A stretch of DNA of 64,000 bases from assembly GCA_035623985.1 (NCBI GenBank), contig DASPSJ010000022.1:6323-70322 (forward strand), read 5' to 3'. Shown here in pieces: positions 17,104-25,492 of this stretch. The stretch is from DAHUYF01 sp035623985 (lineage in GTDB: Bacteria > Pseudomonadota > Alphaproteobacteria > ATCC43930 > CGMCC-115725). The position numbers and the translations under genes are program-made. Below the pieces are notes generated by a model. It worked only from the letters and a program-made list of their open reading frames with translations, was not told the origin of the DNA and made no database searches. Position 1 is the stretch's first letter; each line of letters starts with the position of its first letter.

Positions 17104-17865
17104 TCAGGTCGAGCTCGAGAAGCCGCCGTCGACGACGACGACCTCGCCGGTGACGAAGCGGTTGCCTTCGATGAGCGACAGCATGGTTTCGGCCACGTCC
17201 TCGGCGGTGACGACGCGCTTCAGCGGCGTGAGCCTGGCGCGCCGCGCCATGAGATCGTCGTACTTGTCCCTGAGCATGCGCTTCATCCAATCGCCTTCCA
17301 TCCAGCCCGGCGCCACGGCGTTGACGCGGATCTCCGGGCCGAGGGCCAAGGCGAGCGTCTTGGTGAGGTTGACCACCGCCGCCTTGCTGGCGGCGTAAGG
17401 CAGCGGCTGCGGGCCCGGGCGCAGGCCGACGATGCTTGCGGTGTTGATGATGACCGGCGCCGGCGCCTTGCGCAGCAGCGGCAAGGCCGCGCGCGTCACC
17501 AGGAAGACGCCGCGCACGTTGACGGCAAAGATACGGTCCCATTCCTCGACCGAGAGCGCGTCGAGATCGCGCGGCGGCACTTCGGTCGTCGTGCCGGCAT
17601 TGTTGACGAGCGCGTCGAGCTTGGCGAATCCGCTCTCGACCGCGCGCAGCATGGCGCGCACCGCGGCGTCGTCCGAGACGTCGCACCGGCACAGCAGCGT
17701 CCGGGCGCCCAGCCGCTCCGCCTCGGCGGCGACCGCGCGCGCCTCGGCGTCGCTGCTGCGGTAGTTGATGGCGACGTCGTAGCCCCCGCGCGCCAGCGCC
17801 AGCGCGGCGCTGCGGCCGATGCCGTTCGAGGCGCCGGTGACGAGGGCGGACTTGCGGTCGGGCAT
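17104..17865 (-). CDS. SDR family oxidoreductase (FabG-like)
   Basis: A 253-residue classical short-chain dehydrogenase. It has the nucleotide-binding T-G-A-S-N-G-I-G (10-17), N-N-A-G (88-91) and the catalytic S144, Y157-x-x-x-K161. It ends with the usual V-V-V-D-G-G-F. The SDR would interconvert an alcohol and ketone with NAD(P). It is the first gene of the operon with the AMP ligase and amidohydrolase. Its upstream region carries the palindrome at 17895-17907, and a possible promoter on the minus strand (TTGACC, 17-bp spacer, GACTAT) spans that palindrome. Confidence 0.9.
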   Translation of the reverse strand: MPDRKSALVTGASNGIGRSAALALARGGYDVAINYRSSDAEARAVAAEAERLGARTLLCRCDVSDDAAVRAMLRAVESGFAKLDALVNNAGTTTEVPPRDLDALSVEEWDRIFAVNVRGVFLVTRAALPLLRKAPAPVIINTASIVGLRPGPQPLPYAASKAAVVNLTKTLALALGPEIRVNAVAPGWMEGDWMKRMLRDKYDDLMARRARLTPLKRVVTAEDVAETMLSLIEGNRFVTGEVVVVDGGFSSST

Positions 17866-17894
17866 GGCGGCTCCCCGGCACTTTTCGCCGATAG

Positions 17895-17907
17895 TCGAAC
17901 ATGTTCA
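17895..17907. promoter_or_regulatory. Operator-like palindrome, copy 2
   Basis: TCGAACATGTTCA contains the perfect 10-bp palindrome GAACATGTTC. On the minus strand it lies inside the 17-bp spacer of a possible promoter (TTGACC...GACTAT) for the SDR operon. A protein bound here would block RNA polymerase. It matches the site at 13700-13712 in 12 of 13 bases. Confidence 0.55.
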
Positions 17908-17928
17908 ATTTATGGTCAAGGCCGGCGC

Positions 17929-18153
17929 TCATGACCGCCGCGACGGAACCGCCGCCGCGGGCCTCGCGGGCGGCGTCGCGCTCTGCCGACGGCCGCCTGC
18001 GTCCGGCCGGGCGCGCCGTGCCGGGCGGCTCCGCAATTTTTCCGCGAGCGCGCGCATCAGCGCCTCAAAGGTGTCCAGCAGCTCCCGGTCGCCGTGCCTT
18101 GCCAGCAGGGCCTCGTATCGATCGAACCGGGTTCTGCGCTCGAGCTTGGTCAT
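17929..18153 (-). CDS. Small basic protein, module copy A
   Basis: A 74-residue protein starting M-T-K-L-E-R-R-T with a helical first half (F-D-R-Y-E-A-L-L-A-R-H-G-D-R-E-L-L) and an arginine/proline-rich tail. The first half matches the protein at 19388-19711 (M-T-K-x-x-R-R-T...Y-E-A-x-L...H-G-x-R-E-L-L). I took the ATG at 18153 because the similarity begins exactly there. Each copy is followed, in the opposite direction, by an XRE regulator, so the pair is a duplicated module. Function unknown; it may be a small DNA- or protein-binding factor. Confidence 0.6.
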   Translation of the reverse strand: MTKLERRTRFDRYEALLARHGDRELLDTFEALMRALAEKLRSRPARRARPDAGGRRQSATPPARPAAAVPSRRS

Positions 18154-18594
18154 GACTGCCTCGCGAGGGAGCGTGGAGCGCCGAAAGTGCGTGTAGAACG
18201 GGCGGCTCGCACACAACGCGCGCAACAGAAGGACAAATGCGCCGGCATGCAGTCATCGCGCTTGCGGCCGCGAATTTCCGACGTGCGGGACGGTGCGCAT
18301 TCCCTTGCGCCGGCGAGGCGCGGAACCACGTGGAGGGCCGTGACACCCCCGGGTCACAGCCCGGGGGCGGCCATGACGATTCAGAAAGGTTCGAAATCAT
18401 TTGTCGGGAACAATACACTAGGACGAACAGCCATCGAGAGCACGAAAAAATATCCATGATCCGCCAATGTTGCAGCCGCTCAACCCGCTCCAGGCTGGCC
18501 GTGCAAAAGTGTCGATGACGGCTGCGGGATCCGTCTCCACAGAATGTCGGAGAATAAGTAGTGCTACCTATCATCGGCTTCGGCTGCGTCGACA

Positions 18595-18608
18595 TTGACA
18601 TAGATCAT
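18595..18608. promoter_or_regulatory. FNR/FixK-like box, module copy A
   Basis: TTGACATAGATCAT fits the FNR/FixK consensus TTGAT-N4-ATCAA at 8 of 10 positions. It lies in the 729-nt gene-free divergent region (18154-18882), 274 nt before the XRE gene. A better match sits at the same relative place in the second module (20125-20138). No other feature is clear in this spacer, which is AT-richer than the genes around it. Confidence 0.4.
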
Positions 18609-18882
18609 CGCGCGCCTGCGGCTTGCACTCAAAAATTATTCGCGATGGACGAGGTCGATGCTTGATCGATTGCGGCCGGGCGGCGATTGAAACGCGCAAA
18701 GCATGCGCCCGCACTACCATCGGATTTTTGCACGCGCGGGCGCGCGGAACGCTTCGGCTCGAACGACGCGGTAGCCGGGCGCGGTGACGCATCGACGCCG
18801 CCGGCCGTCAGCGCGGCGCAACGAAATCGGTTCTCCCGCCGATGCTCGGGACCATCGATGGCATTTGGGCGAGGCGCGCAAC

Positions 18883-19308
18883 ATGGGAAGCGTTATTCGT
18901 TTCCGACAACGATCGTCGGTCGACTCGCAGGTCGGGGCGCGCATCCGGTTGCGCCGGATGATCGTCGGCATGAGCCAGGAACGGCTCGGCGAGGCCGTCG
19001 GCGTCACCTTCCAACAGGTGCAGAAATACGAGCGCGGCGCAAGCCGCGTCAGCGCGGGCAGGCTCTACAGGTTGGCCGAGGCGCTCGGCGTGCCCGTGTC
19101 GTATTTCTTCGACGAGGCGGCTCTCGTCGCCGGCGATGGGACGAGCGAGCCGAGCGAGCGGGCAACATCGTGCGAGATGCACAAGTCGATATCGCGCGAG
19201 ACGCTCGAGCTGCTGCGCGCCTATTACGGCATCTCCGATCCGGAGCTCAGGCATCGATTCTTCGAACTGGCGAAGGCGATCGCAAGGGCCTGCGCCGAAA
19301 ATGACTGA
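18883..19308 (+). CDS. XRE-family helix-turn-helix regulator, copy A
   Basis: A 141-residue regulator with an XRE-type HTH (about residues 17-75): I-R-L-R-R-M-I-V-G-M-S-Q-E-R-L-G-E-A, then V-T-F-Q-Q-V-Q-K-Y-E-R-G and V-S-A-G-R-L-Y-R-L-A-E-A-L-G-V-P-V-S-Y-F-F. This is the short cro/C1-type regulator common in alphaproteobacteria. The C-terminal helices (S-R-E-T-L-E-L-L-R-A-Y-Y-G-I) probably dimerise. ATG 18883 is where similarity to the second copy (20432-20848) begins. The two differ at only about twenty positions, mostly in the linker, so the duplication is fairly recent. Confidence 0.85.
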   Translation: MGSVIRFRQRSSVDSQVGARIRLRRMIVGMSQERLGEAVGVTFQQVQKYERGASRVSAGRLYRLAEALGVPVSYFFDEAALVAGDGTSEPSERATSCEMHKSISRETLELLRAYYGISDPELRHRFFELAKAIARACAEND

Positions 19309-19387
19309 CGCGGCCGCGGCGGTCCAAACCTTGCGCGTCGCCGGTGTTTGCGGCAAAGGGCGGCGCGCCGCGGCCGGACGGCCGCCG

Positions 19388-19711
19388 TCAGGTCGTTTCC
19401 TCCCGCTTCGCCGTGCGACGGTGCTTTGCCGGTCGCGCCTTGCCGCCACCGCCGCGGTCGGTGCCGGGACGATGCGCGCGCTTCGTCGCGTTGGCGTCCA
19501 AGCCGCCGGCCGAGCGGCGCTGCCGCACCGCCGTCGCGCCCTTCTTGCGGTCGCGCCCGGCCGGTCGGGCGCGCGGCGCCTTGCGCGGCCGCAACTTTAC
19601 CGAGAGTTCATGCATCAGCGCCTCAATGGCTCTCAGCAGCTCCCGGGAGCCATGTTCCGTCAGCATGGCCTCATAGAGATCGAGCGGGGTTCTGCGATCG
19701 CGCTTGGTCAT
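19388..19711 (-). CDS. Small basic protein, module copy B
   Basis: A 107-residue protein: M-T-K-R-D-R-R-T-P-L-D-L-Y-E-A-M-L-T-E-H-G-S-R-E-L-L, a helical segment, then a lysine/arginine-rich tail (R-P-R-K-A-P-R-A-R-P...). It is a longer paralogue of the protein at 17929-18153; the start was chosen where the similarity begins. The basic tail suggests nucleic-acid binding. It is transcribed away from the second XRE gene. It has no recognised family. Confidence 0.6.
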   Translation of the reverse strand: MTKRDRRTPLDLYEAMLTEHGSRELLRAIEALMHELSVKLRPRKAPRARPAGRDRKKGATAVRQRRSAGGLDANATKRAHRPGTDRGGGGKARPAKHRRTAKREETT

Positions 19712-20124
19712 GGCGTTCGTCTGGCGAGGCTGCAGGGAGGGGCGAAACTGCGCCTGGAGCGCACGGATCGCGTGTGACGCGCGCAAGGGAAAGGCGGGTA
19801 CGTCCGGATGCCTTCAGGACGCTCCCGACCTTGCGTCGCGGGCCGGGGGGAAGGCGCGCATCCCGTGAGAGTGGGGAGATTGTGTGCCCGACGGCTCGCA
19901 GGCGGAGTCGCGGTCGAGATCGACGACATCGTCTTGTCAGGGCGATTGGCTGTGAACAGCACGAAAGGACACCCCTGCCCTGCGAATGCCGCCGCCAGCC
20001 GACCGGTTCCCTCGGCAGGCTCAGCAAAGCCGCTGGCGAAGGGCGTAGAATCGGCTTCCGGCCCGGGGCGCCAGAGGAAGAGAACACGTGGCGTCGACCA
20101 TCTTTCGTTTGCGCCGGCCGTGCA

Positions 20125-20138
20125 TTGATATAGATCAT
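20125..20138. promoter_or_regulatory. FNR/FixK-like box, module copy B
   Basis: TTGATATAGATCAT matches the TTGAT-N4-ATCAA consensus at 9 of 10 positions. It lies 293 nt before the second XRE gene, inside the gene-free stretch 19712-20431. The shared core with 18595-18608, including ATAGATCATCG, stands out because the surrounding spacers have diverged. It points to control by oxygen or redox, if a FixK/FNR protein is present. Confidence 0.5.
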
Positions 20139-20155
20139 CGTGTTTGGTTCATGCG

Positions 20156-20204
20156 CGTCAAATGACGTATGGGTATGCGTCGCATGACGTATTTTTATTT
20201 GACG
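20156..20204. repeat. Inverted repeat enclosing a direct repeat
   Basis: CGTCAAAT (20156-20163) pairs with ATTTGACG (20197-20204). Between them ATGACGTAT occurs twice. It is AT-rich and sits shortly after the FixK-like box in the spacer before the second XRE gene. It may be a regulator-binding region; there is no counterpart in the first module. Confidence 0.4.
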
Positions 20205-20431
20205 ACGCCAATGCTTTGAGCGATTGCGACCATGCGCCGGCCAAAGCGCGTCGGGCAAGCGCCCGCAATGCCGCCTGCGATTGGAATGCTTCTATTCGAC
20301 CGGGGCAGGGGCAACAGCCGGGTGCGATGATGAATCGACGCCGTCGGCCGGCAGCGCGGTGCAAGAGACGGGTTCTCCTGAATGGTGTACTAGGTCATCG
20401 ACTGCACTTTTTTTTGCGCGAGGCGCGCGAC

Positions 20432-20848
20432 ATGGGAAGCGTTACCCGTTTCCGGCGGCGATCGTCAGTCGACTCACGGGTCGGCGCGCGCATCCGGTTG
20501 CGCCGGATGATCGTCGGCATGAGCCAGGAACGGCTCGGCGAGGCCGTCGGCGTCACCTTCCAACAGGTGCAGAAATACGAGCGCGGCGTCAGCCGCGTCA
20601 GCGCGGGCAGGCTCTACAGTTTGGCCGAGGCGCTCGGCGTGCCCGTGTCGTATTTCTTCGACGAAGCGGTTCTCGTCGCCGGCGGCGGACCGAGCGAGCG
20701 AGCGGAGGCGGCCGAGATGCCTCACTCAATGTCGCGCGAGACGCTCGAGCTGCTCCGCGCCTATTATGGCATCACCGATCTGGAGATCAGGCATCGGCTC
20801 TTCGAACTGGCGAAGGCGATCGCAAGGGCCTGCGCCGAAAATGACTGA
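20432..20848 (+). CDS. XRE-family helix-turn-helix regulator, copy B
   Basis: A 138-residue paralogue of the regulator at 18883-19308, identical through most of the HTH and the last thirty residues (F-E-L-A-K-A-I-A-R-A-C-A-E-N-D end). The linker after Y-F-F-D-E is three residues shorter and differs most. The same G-A-R-I-R-L-R-R recognition region is kept, so both probably bind the same kind of operator and could form mixed dimers. The ATG at 20432 follows a poly-T/GC stretch; no strong ribosome-binding site is visible before either copy. Confidence 0.85.
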   Translation: MGSVTRFRRRSSVDSRVGARIRLRRMIVGMSQERLGEAVGVTFQQVQKYERGVSRVSAGRLYSLAEALGVPVSYFFDEAVLVAGGGPSERAEAAEMPHSMSRETLELLRAYYGITDLEIRHRLFELAKAIARACAEND

Positions 20849-20919
20849 CGCGCCCGGCAGCGCCGTGCCGAAGCATCCCCCTGCCCGGCGCTTCGGCCGC
20901 CGTTCCCGCTGACCGCCGG

Positions 20920-21732
20920 TCACTTCCGCGCGGCGGAGTTTATCGGCTCGAGACCGCTTTTGAGGATGGCCGCGGCCGCGGCGGGGGAGGCGAGGAAGGC
21001 GATCAGCGCCTTCGCCGCTTCCGGCTCCTTCGAGGTGGACACGATCCCCGCGGAGAAGATCGTGACCTTCTGCAACGCCGGCGGCAGCGGCCCGACGACG
21101 TCGATGCCGGCGATCGGCAGCAATTCGCTCATCTGCTGGAAGCCCAGCTCCGCCTCGCCGCGCGCGACCACGAGGCCGACGGGCTCGGCCGGAATCATGC
21201 GGCTCTTGGCCTTCACCTGATCGGCGATCCCCAGGCGCTGGAACAGCTCGGTCGAGACGTAGACGCCGCTGGCGCTGTCGGAATAGGCAATCGACGCCGC
21301 CTGGAGGAGGGCGCGCTTCAGCGCGTCGGCGGAACCGATATCGGGCTTGGGCGCGCCGGCCCGCACCGCGACGCCGACGAGCGAGCGCGCCAGATCCGTC
21401 GCGCTGCCGGCGCGCACCTTTCCCTGCTTCGCCAGATCGCCCAGCGCCTCGCCCACCATGATCACCACGTCGATCGGCTCGCCGCGCCCGAGCCGCTGCG
21501 GGATCGCCTGGGGCGTGTTGCCCATGGAGGGACCCCATTGCGTCACCACCGTGTTTCCGCTCTCGCGCTCGAATTCCGGCACCAGCTCGCGATAGGCGGC
21601 GGCAAAGCCGCCCGAGCTTACCACCATGAGCTCCGCCGCCTTTGCTTCTCCCGCCGCGCCGACGAAGAGCAGAAGCCCGGCAAGCAGCAGCGCGAGCGCG
21701 CGGCCAGAGATCGATGTCGGCGTGTCGGGCAA
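20920..21732 (-). CDS. ABC-type substrate-binding protein (ModA-like)
   Basis: A 270-residue periplasmic binding protein of the molybdate/tungstate-type family. It has a signal peptide (R-A-L-A-L-L-L-A-G-L-L-L-F-V-G-A-A-G-E-A-K-A-A) and then E-L-M-V-V-S-S-G-G-F-A-A-A-Y. I propose TTG at 21732 as the start: GGGGAGGA lies a few bases upstream and it places the signal peptide at the N-terminus. A longer ATG-started frame reaches 21867 but adds a charged stretch unlike a leader. No permease or ATPase gene is adjacent, so it is an orphan. The ligand may be molybdate, another oxyanion or an organic acid. Confidence 0.75.
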   Translation of the reverse strand: MPDTPTSISGRALALLLAGLLLFVGAAGEAKAAELMVVSSGGFAAAYRELVPEFERESGNTVVTQWGPSMGNTPQAIPQRLGRGEPIDVVIMVGEALGDLAKQGKVRAGSATDLARSLVGVAVRAGAPKPDIGSADALKRALLQAASIAYSDSASGVYVSTELFQRLGIADQVKAKSRMIPAEPVGLVVARGEAELGFQQMSELLPIAGIDVVGPLPPALQKVTIFSAGIVSTSKEPEAAKALIAFLASPAAAAAILKSGLEPINSAARK

Positions 21733-22291
21733 CGCTTCCTCCCCAATCTGTCCGCCAACGATCGACCATGCGCGGTTTGCGGTCAAGGCCGGCCGCGAAC
21801 GCGACGCACCTTGCGCTCTGCGATGAGCCTCGGCCGAGGAGGACGATAGAGGGAGCCAAGGCGACATGCCGGCGACAGGCGGATCATGGAACCGCCGGGA
21901 GATGGCCGTCGCCGCGGTCTTGGGAGAAGGCGCCGTCGACGTCCGTGCCGCCGCGCGCCGATGACGGCGCTCGGGCCTTATCGCCGTCCGCCCCGAAGCG
22001 CGGCGCCGTGAGCTGCGTGGCCCATTCGACGCTCGCCGGCGAATTCCCGCCGAAGCCGCAAGCGAGACGCAATCGCCGCCCGCCGTCCGTTCCGCGCGCG
22101 CCTCGCACGCTCGGACGCGAAACTAAGACGCGGCTCCCCCTTGAACCGCGGCCCAACCTTCACCAACTCGATGAGCATCCGGGGTCAGGGATGCGTTGAC
22201 CGGCAGAGCGCGTGGGCTCGCCGAGAAGGACGATCCTGTTTGAGCCGCGTTCCCCTGGCTTCGAGTGACTGCCCGCAGCGAGGAAAAGGGG
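21733..22291. other. Gene-free stretch
   Basis: Short open frames exist on both strands but none has a ribosome-binding site, a recognisable domain or convincing composition. The promoters of the binding-protein gene (leftward) and the Hsp20 pair (rightward) must lie here. No clear sigma-32 or sigma-70 motif or hairpin was found by eye. Confidence 0.5.
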
Positions 22292-22717
22292 ATGCCGATG
22301 CTGTCATACGATCCATTCGAAACGCTGCTCGACCTGCAGCGGACATTGGACACGTTCCGGCAGAGTCGTTGGCTCGAATCGAGTCCAAGCGCCGGCGGCT
22401 CCTATCCGCCGATCAACGTGTTCCGCAAAGGCGACGACCTCCTGATCATCGCCGAGGTGCCCGGCGTCAACAAGTCGAACCTGGATATCCAAATCCAGGG
22501 AAACGCCGTGCGGATCGCCGGCAGCAAGACGATCGACTACCCCAACAAGGCGAGCCTCCATCGGCGCGAGCGCCTGACCGGCGCCTTCGACCGCACCGTC
22601 GCCCTTCCCGTGGAGATCGATCCCGATCGCGTCAGGGCCGAATGCCGCGATGGACTCTTGGCCTTGTTCCTCGCCCGAGCGGAGCGGGACAAGCCTAAAT
22701 CGATCAAGATCAGCTAA
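22292..22717 (+). CDS. Hsp20/alpha-crystallin small heat-shock protein
   Basis: A 141-residue small heat-shock protein. The alpha-crystallin domain (about residues 38-138) shows Y-P-P-I-N-V-F-R, I-I-A-E-V-P-G-V, R-R-E-R-L-T-G-A-F-D-R and E-C-R-D-G-L-L-A-L-F-L. These proteins form oligomers that hold unfolding proteins. ATG 22292 follows GAGGAAAAGGGG. It is 24 nt upstream of a second Hsp20 gene and the two are surely co-transcribed. The C-terminal I-x-I motif is present (S-I-K-I-S). Confidence 0.92.
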   Translation: MPMLSYDPFETLLDLQRTLDTFRQSRWLESSPSAGGSYPPINVFRKGDDLLIIAEVPGVNKSNLDIQIQGNAVRIAGSKTIDYPNKASLHRRERLTGAFDRTVALPVEIDPDRVRAECRDGLLALFLARAERDKPKSIKIS

Positions 22718-22741
22718 TCAAGCCGCTTTCCGGAGGACATC

Positions 22742-23140
22742 ATGGCGATTTCACGCGCGCTCGAGGTTCAGGAGAAGAAAGAGCTTGCCGCCAAGGAGGA
22801 GAAGACCGTCCCCGCGAGATATTACGTTCCCACCACCGACATCTTCGAGAGCGACGATGCATTGACGGTCGTCATGGAGATGCCGGGCGTGGAGCGCAAG
22901 GACGTCGACATCAGGCTCGAAGACAACGTGCTGCGCGTGGAAGGCCGTATCGACTTCTCGAAATATGAGGGGCTGGAGCCGGTCTACACCGAATACAACA
23001 TCGGTCCCTATGCGCGGGCCTTCACCCTTTCCGACAGGATCGACCAGGACAACATCAGCGCGGAACTTGAAGACGGGGTGCTGAAGCTGACGCTCAAGAA
23101 GGCGAAGGAGGCGGGGCCTCGGCGCATAGCGATCGGCTGA
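22742..23140 (+). CDS. Hsp20/alpha-crystallin small heat-shock protein, second
   Basis: A 132-residue small heat-shock protein with a charged N-terminal arm (E-V-Q-E-K-K-E-L-A-A-K-E-E-K) and an alpha-crystallin domain from about residue 29 (P-T-T-D-I-F-E-S, V-V-M-E-M-P-G-V, E-L-E-D-G-V-L-K-L-T-L). GGAGGACATC-ATG gives a strong ribosome-binding site. It is divergent in sequence from its upstream partner. Two different Hsp20 proteins made together often co-assemble. A C-terminal I-A-I-G ends the protein. Confidence 0.92.
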   Translation: MAISRALEVQEKKELAAKEEKTVPARYYVPTTDIFESDDALTVVMEMPGVERKDVDIRLEDNVLRVEGRIDFSKYEGLEPVYTEYNIGPYARAFTLSDRIDQDNISAELEDGVLKLTLKKAKEAGPRRIAIG

Positions 23141-23652
23141 CCTCCGCCGGCGGCCCGGCTCCGATCGGCCGGAGAAAGCGACAGGAATTCGCCGGGGCTG
23201 GAGCCAAGGATCGGGACCGCGCCTGCGGTCCCCTTCCTTCCCGAGTTTTTTGTCGATCCGTTTTTGCAGCGCTTGCCTGAAGCTGCGATGCCGATGGCGC
23301 GTCGGCCGTCGTGCCGGCCTCGCCTACGAAGCCTTCCGCGCTTCGGATCCGGCGGCCCTCGCCGCGTCCGCGCAAGGCGGAGTTCAGGCGCGACGGCAAA
23401 CGAAAACCACACCATGCGGCGGTATTCGAAACCAGGCGCGCGGCCTCGGCGGCTTGCGTCGAGCCCGAAGGGACAGGTTTTTGCGCGTCAAAACAAATCG
23501 TGTGGGGGGCGTGTCGTTTAATGCGACCTTAAATCCTGCGGTGTAGAGTCGCGGCTACGACTCCGTCAGTCCTGCACCAACGGCCGCCATGGCGTCTGCC
23601 TCGCTTGCCAGGCATGTGCAGTATGGGCGCTTGGGTCTTGCAGGAGACCGCG
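23141..23652. other. Gene-free stretch
   Basis: About 510 bases between the Hsp20 pair and the PAS gene. Short frames on both strands are arginine- or alanine-rich by base composition only. No hairpin with a T-tract and no repeat shared with other parts of the window was seen. The PAS promoter probably lies in the AT-richer last 130 bases. Confidence 0.5.
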
Positions 23653-24231
23653 ATGGACAAAGCCGAACCGTTTGCCGAGATCGACCAGGCGCTGCTCGCC
23701 GCGTCGAGCAACGAGGTGAGCCGCCGCTTCATTGCCGCGTGGCTCGGCTGGCGCGGCGCGGCGCGCCTGCTGCCGAAACGCGCCGACATCGACATCGCCG
23801 ACATCAAGGAGCTGCTCGACCGGGTGATTCTGGTCGAACTCGGCGGACCCGACGGGCTTCGCGTCAAGGTGGCCGGCAGCCGGCTGCGCAATCACATCGA
23901 TTTCGAGGCGACCGGCAAAAATCTCGCCGCGATCACCCCGCCCGGCGATTGGCCGCTGCGCCGCTGGCGCATAACAGAGATGGCGACGCGGCCCTGCGCC
24001 GGCGTCTCGATCTTGCGCGACCGCCGCAGGCGCGACGGCATCACCGTCGAGATGGTGACCCTGCCGCTCGAGCCCGACGCGCCCGGCAAGCCGCCGCTGA
24101 CGTTGAGCAATATCGCGGTGTGCGGCGGCGTCTACGAGCCGCCGCCCAAGGACCGGCCGCTGCTCTGGCCGGCGGTCGAGGAGTTCCGCTTCCTCGATCT
24201 CGGCGCCGGCGTTCCGGAAAAAGCCGCGTAG
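23653..24231 (+). CDS. PAS-domain protein (PAS_5 type)
   Basis: A 192-residue protein of the alphaproteobacterial PAS_5 kind (one PAS-like domain and no output domain). Typical features are F-I-A-A-W-L-G-W-R-G, L-P-K-R-A-D-I-D-I-A-D-I-K-E-L-L-D-R-V-I-L-V-E-L and a central R-L-R-N-H-I-D-F-E-A-T-G-K-N-L. ATG 23653 follows AGGAGA. PAS proteins sense ligands or redox state through protein contacts; the partner is unknown. It has no linked kinase. Confidence 0.75.
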   Translation: MDKAEPFAEIDQALLAASSNEVSRRFIAAWLGWRGAARLLPKRADIDIADIKELLDRVILVELGGPDGLRVKVAGSRLRNHIDFEATGKNLAAITPPGDWPLRRWRITEMATRPCAGVSILRDRRRRDGITVEMVTLPLEPDAPGKPPLTLSNIAVCGGVYEPPPKDRPLLWPAVEEFRFLDLGAGVPEKAA

Positions 24232-24352
24232 CCCTGCGGCACGGTTCCGCGGTTTATCTCGCTTCCTGCCTTCGCGCCTTGACGATCATCGGGCGACCGC
24301 CCGCCATCCGCGGCCGTCCGGCCCGGCCGGCCGGAAGGGATTGGGGGACGCG

Positions 24353-25492
24353 CTAGGCGGTGAAGGTGAAGCTGCTGCCCGTGCCGCAGAGCACGAGCTT
24401 CTCCGGCATCTCCTGCTTGGCCAGATCGATGAAGTTCTGGCCGCTGCAATGCATCGGCATCACATGCTCGAGGTCGAACTTCTTGAGTTCCGCCATCACC
24501 TGCCGCAGGTAATCGTCCGGCGCCGGCGCCAGATGGAAGCCGCCGACGAGCGCGTAGATCTTGTCGACGCCGCTCACCTCCTGCGCGCGGCGGAGCGTGT
24601 TGATGATGCCGGCATGTCCGCAGGAGCTGATCACCACGAGCCCGCGGTCGCCCAGCCTGAAGCAGGTCGCATGCTCGTGCCAGTGCTGGTCCGGCACGGG
24701 CGTGCCGGCGAGCTCCTCGGCGGTGAAATGATGGTTCCTGTAGGCGTTCGTGTCGCAGCCCAGCCCGTCCCGGACGCCGTAGCCGACCCAGGTGTTCGGC
24801 AGGACATGCTCGATGCTGGTGCGCGGAACGGCGCCGGTGGTGAAGGCGTGGCCTTCCAGGACGATCGGCGCTTCCGACAGCACGGGCTCCACGCCCAGCG
24901 CCTTCAGCTTGCGCCGGTCGAGGGGCGAGCCGAAATTCGTGAAGCTGCCGTCCGCGGCGCGGCTGAAGCGACGGCAGAAATCATCCTCTCCGCCGGTATA
25001 GAGGCGCAAATCCCTGCGCATCCGCGCGCGCGATGCTTCCAAAAAGCCCATGAGGCCGCCGATGTGATCGTAATGGCCGTGGCTGACGATCAGAGCGTCC
25101 ACCTGGCCGACGTCGATCTTCAGAATGTCGAGGTTGTTCGCATAGACGTCGGGGGTGAAGCCGAAGTCGAGCAGATAGCGGCGCCGCTCCTGCGCCCTGC
25201 GCGATTCCAGGTGCAGCGCCAGGCCCCACTCGCTTTCCAAGGTCTTGCCTTGCGCCGCCTCCGGCATTCCCGTGCGCCGGACGGCGAGACCGGGCGCCTC
25301 CAATCCCCGCAGGAAGAGGTCGTGCGTGTTGTCCGTGATCTCCCGCACGACGAGCTCGTCGATCACCGGCGCGTCGATCCGCTCGGAAGCGGCGCGGGCG
25401 CATCGGTCCATCAGCGTATTGCTTGACAACAAGGCGCCGCCAAAGAGCGCCGAGCGTTGCAGGAAGCTGCGCCGATCCAGCGATCGCGACAT
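24353..25492 (-). CDS. Exported MBL-fold metallohydrolase
   Basis: A 379-residue metallo-beta-lactamase-fold protein with a probable Tat signal (S-L-D-R-R-S-F-L-Q-R-S, then a hydrophobic stretch). The metal motif H-G-H-Y-D-H is near residue 138, with further histidines in S-S-C-G-H-A-G near 265 and M-P-M-H-C-S-G near 350. The order of motifs resembles methanopterin/dihydropterin-phosphate synthase-type MBL proteins annotated in many bacteria. The substrate is unknown. It lies alone on the minus strand, divergent from the haem/propeller gene. Confidence 0.85.
   Translation of the reverse strand: MSRSLDRRSFLQRSALFGGALLSSNTLMDRCARAASERIDAPVIDELVVREITDNTHDLFLRGLEAPGLAVRRTGMPEAAQGKTLESEWGLALHLESRRAQERRRYLLDFGFTPDVYANNLDILKIDVGQVDALIVSHGHYDHIGGLMGFLEASRARMRRDLRLYTGGEDDFCRRFSRAADGSFTNFGSPLDRRKLKALGVEPVLSEAPIVLEGHAFTTGAVPRTSIEHVLPNTWVGYGVRDGLGCDTNAYRNHHFTAEELAGTPVPDQHWHEHATCFRLGDRGLVVISSCGHAGIINTLRRAQEVSGVDKIYALVGGFHLAPAPDDYLRQVMAELKKFDLEHVMPMHCSGQNFIDLAKQEMPEKLVLCGTGSSFTFTA

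Noticed and set aside
21884..22156. A 90-codon minus-strand frame before the Hsp20 genes
   Set aside because: No start signal or domain; residue composition is that of random GC-rich DNA.
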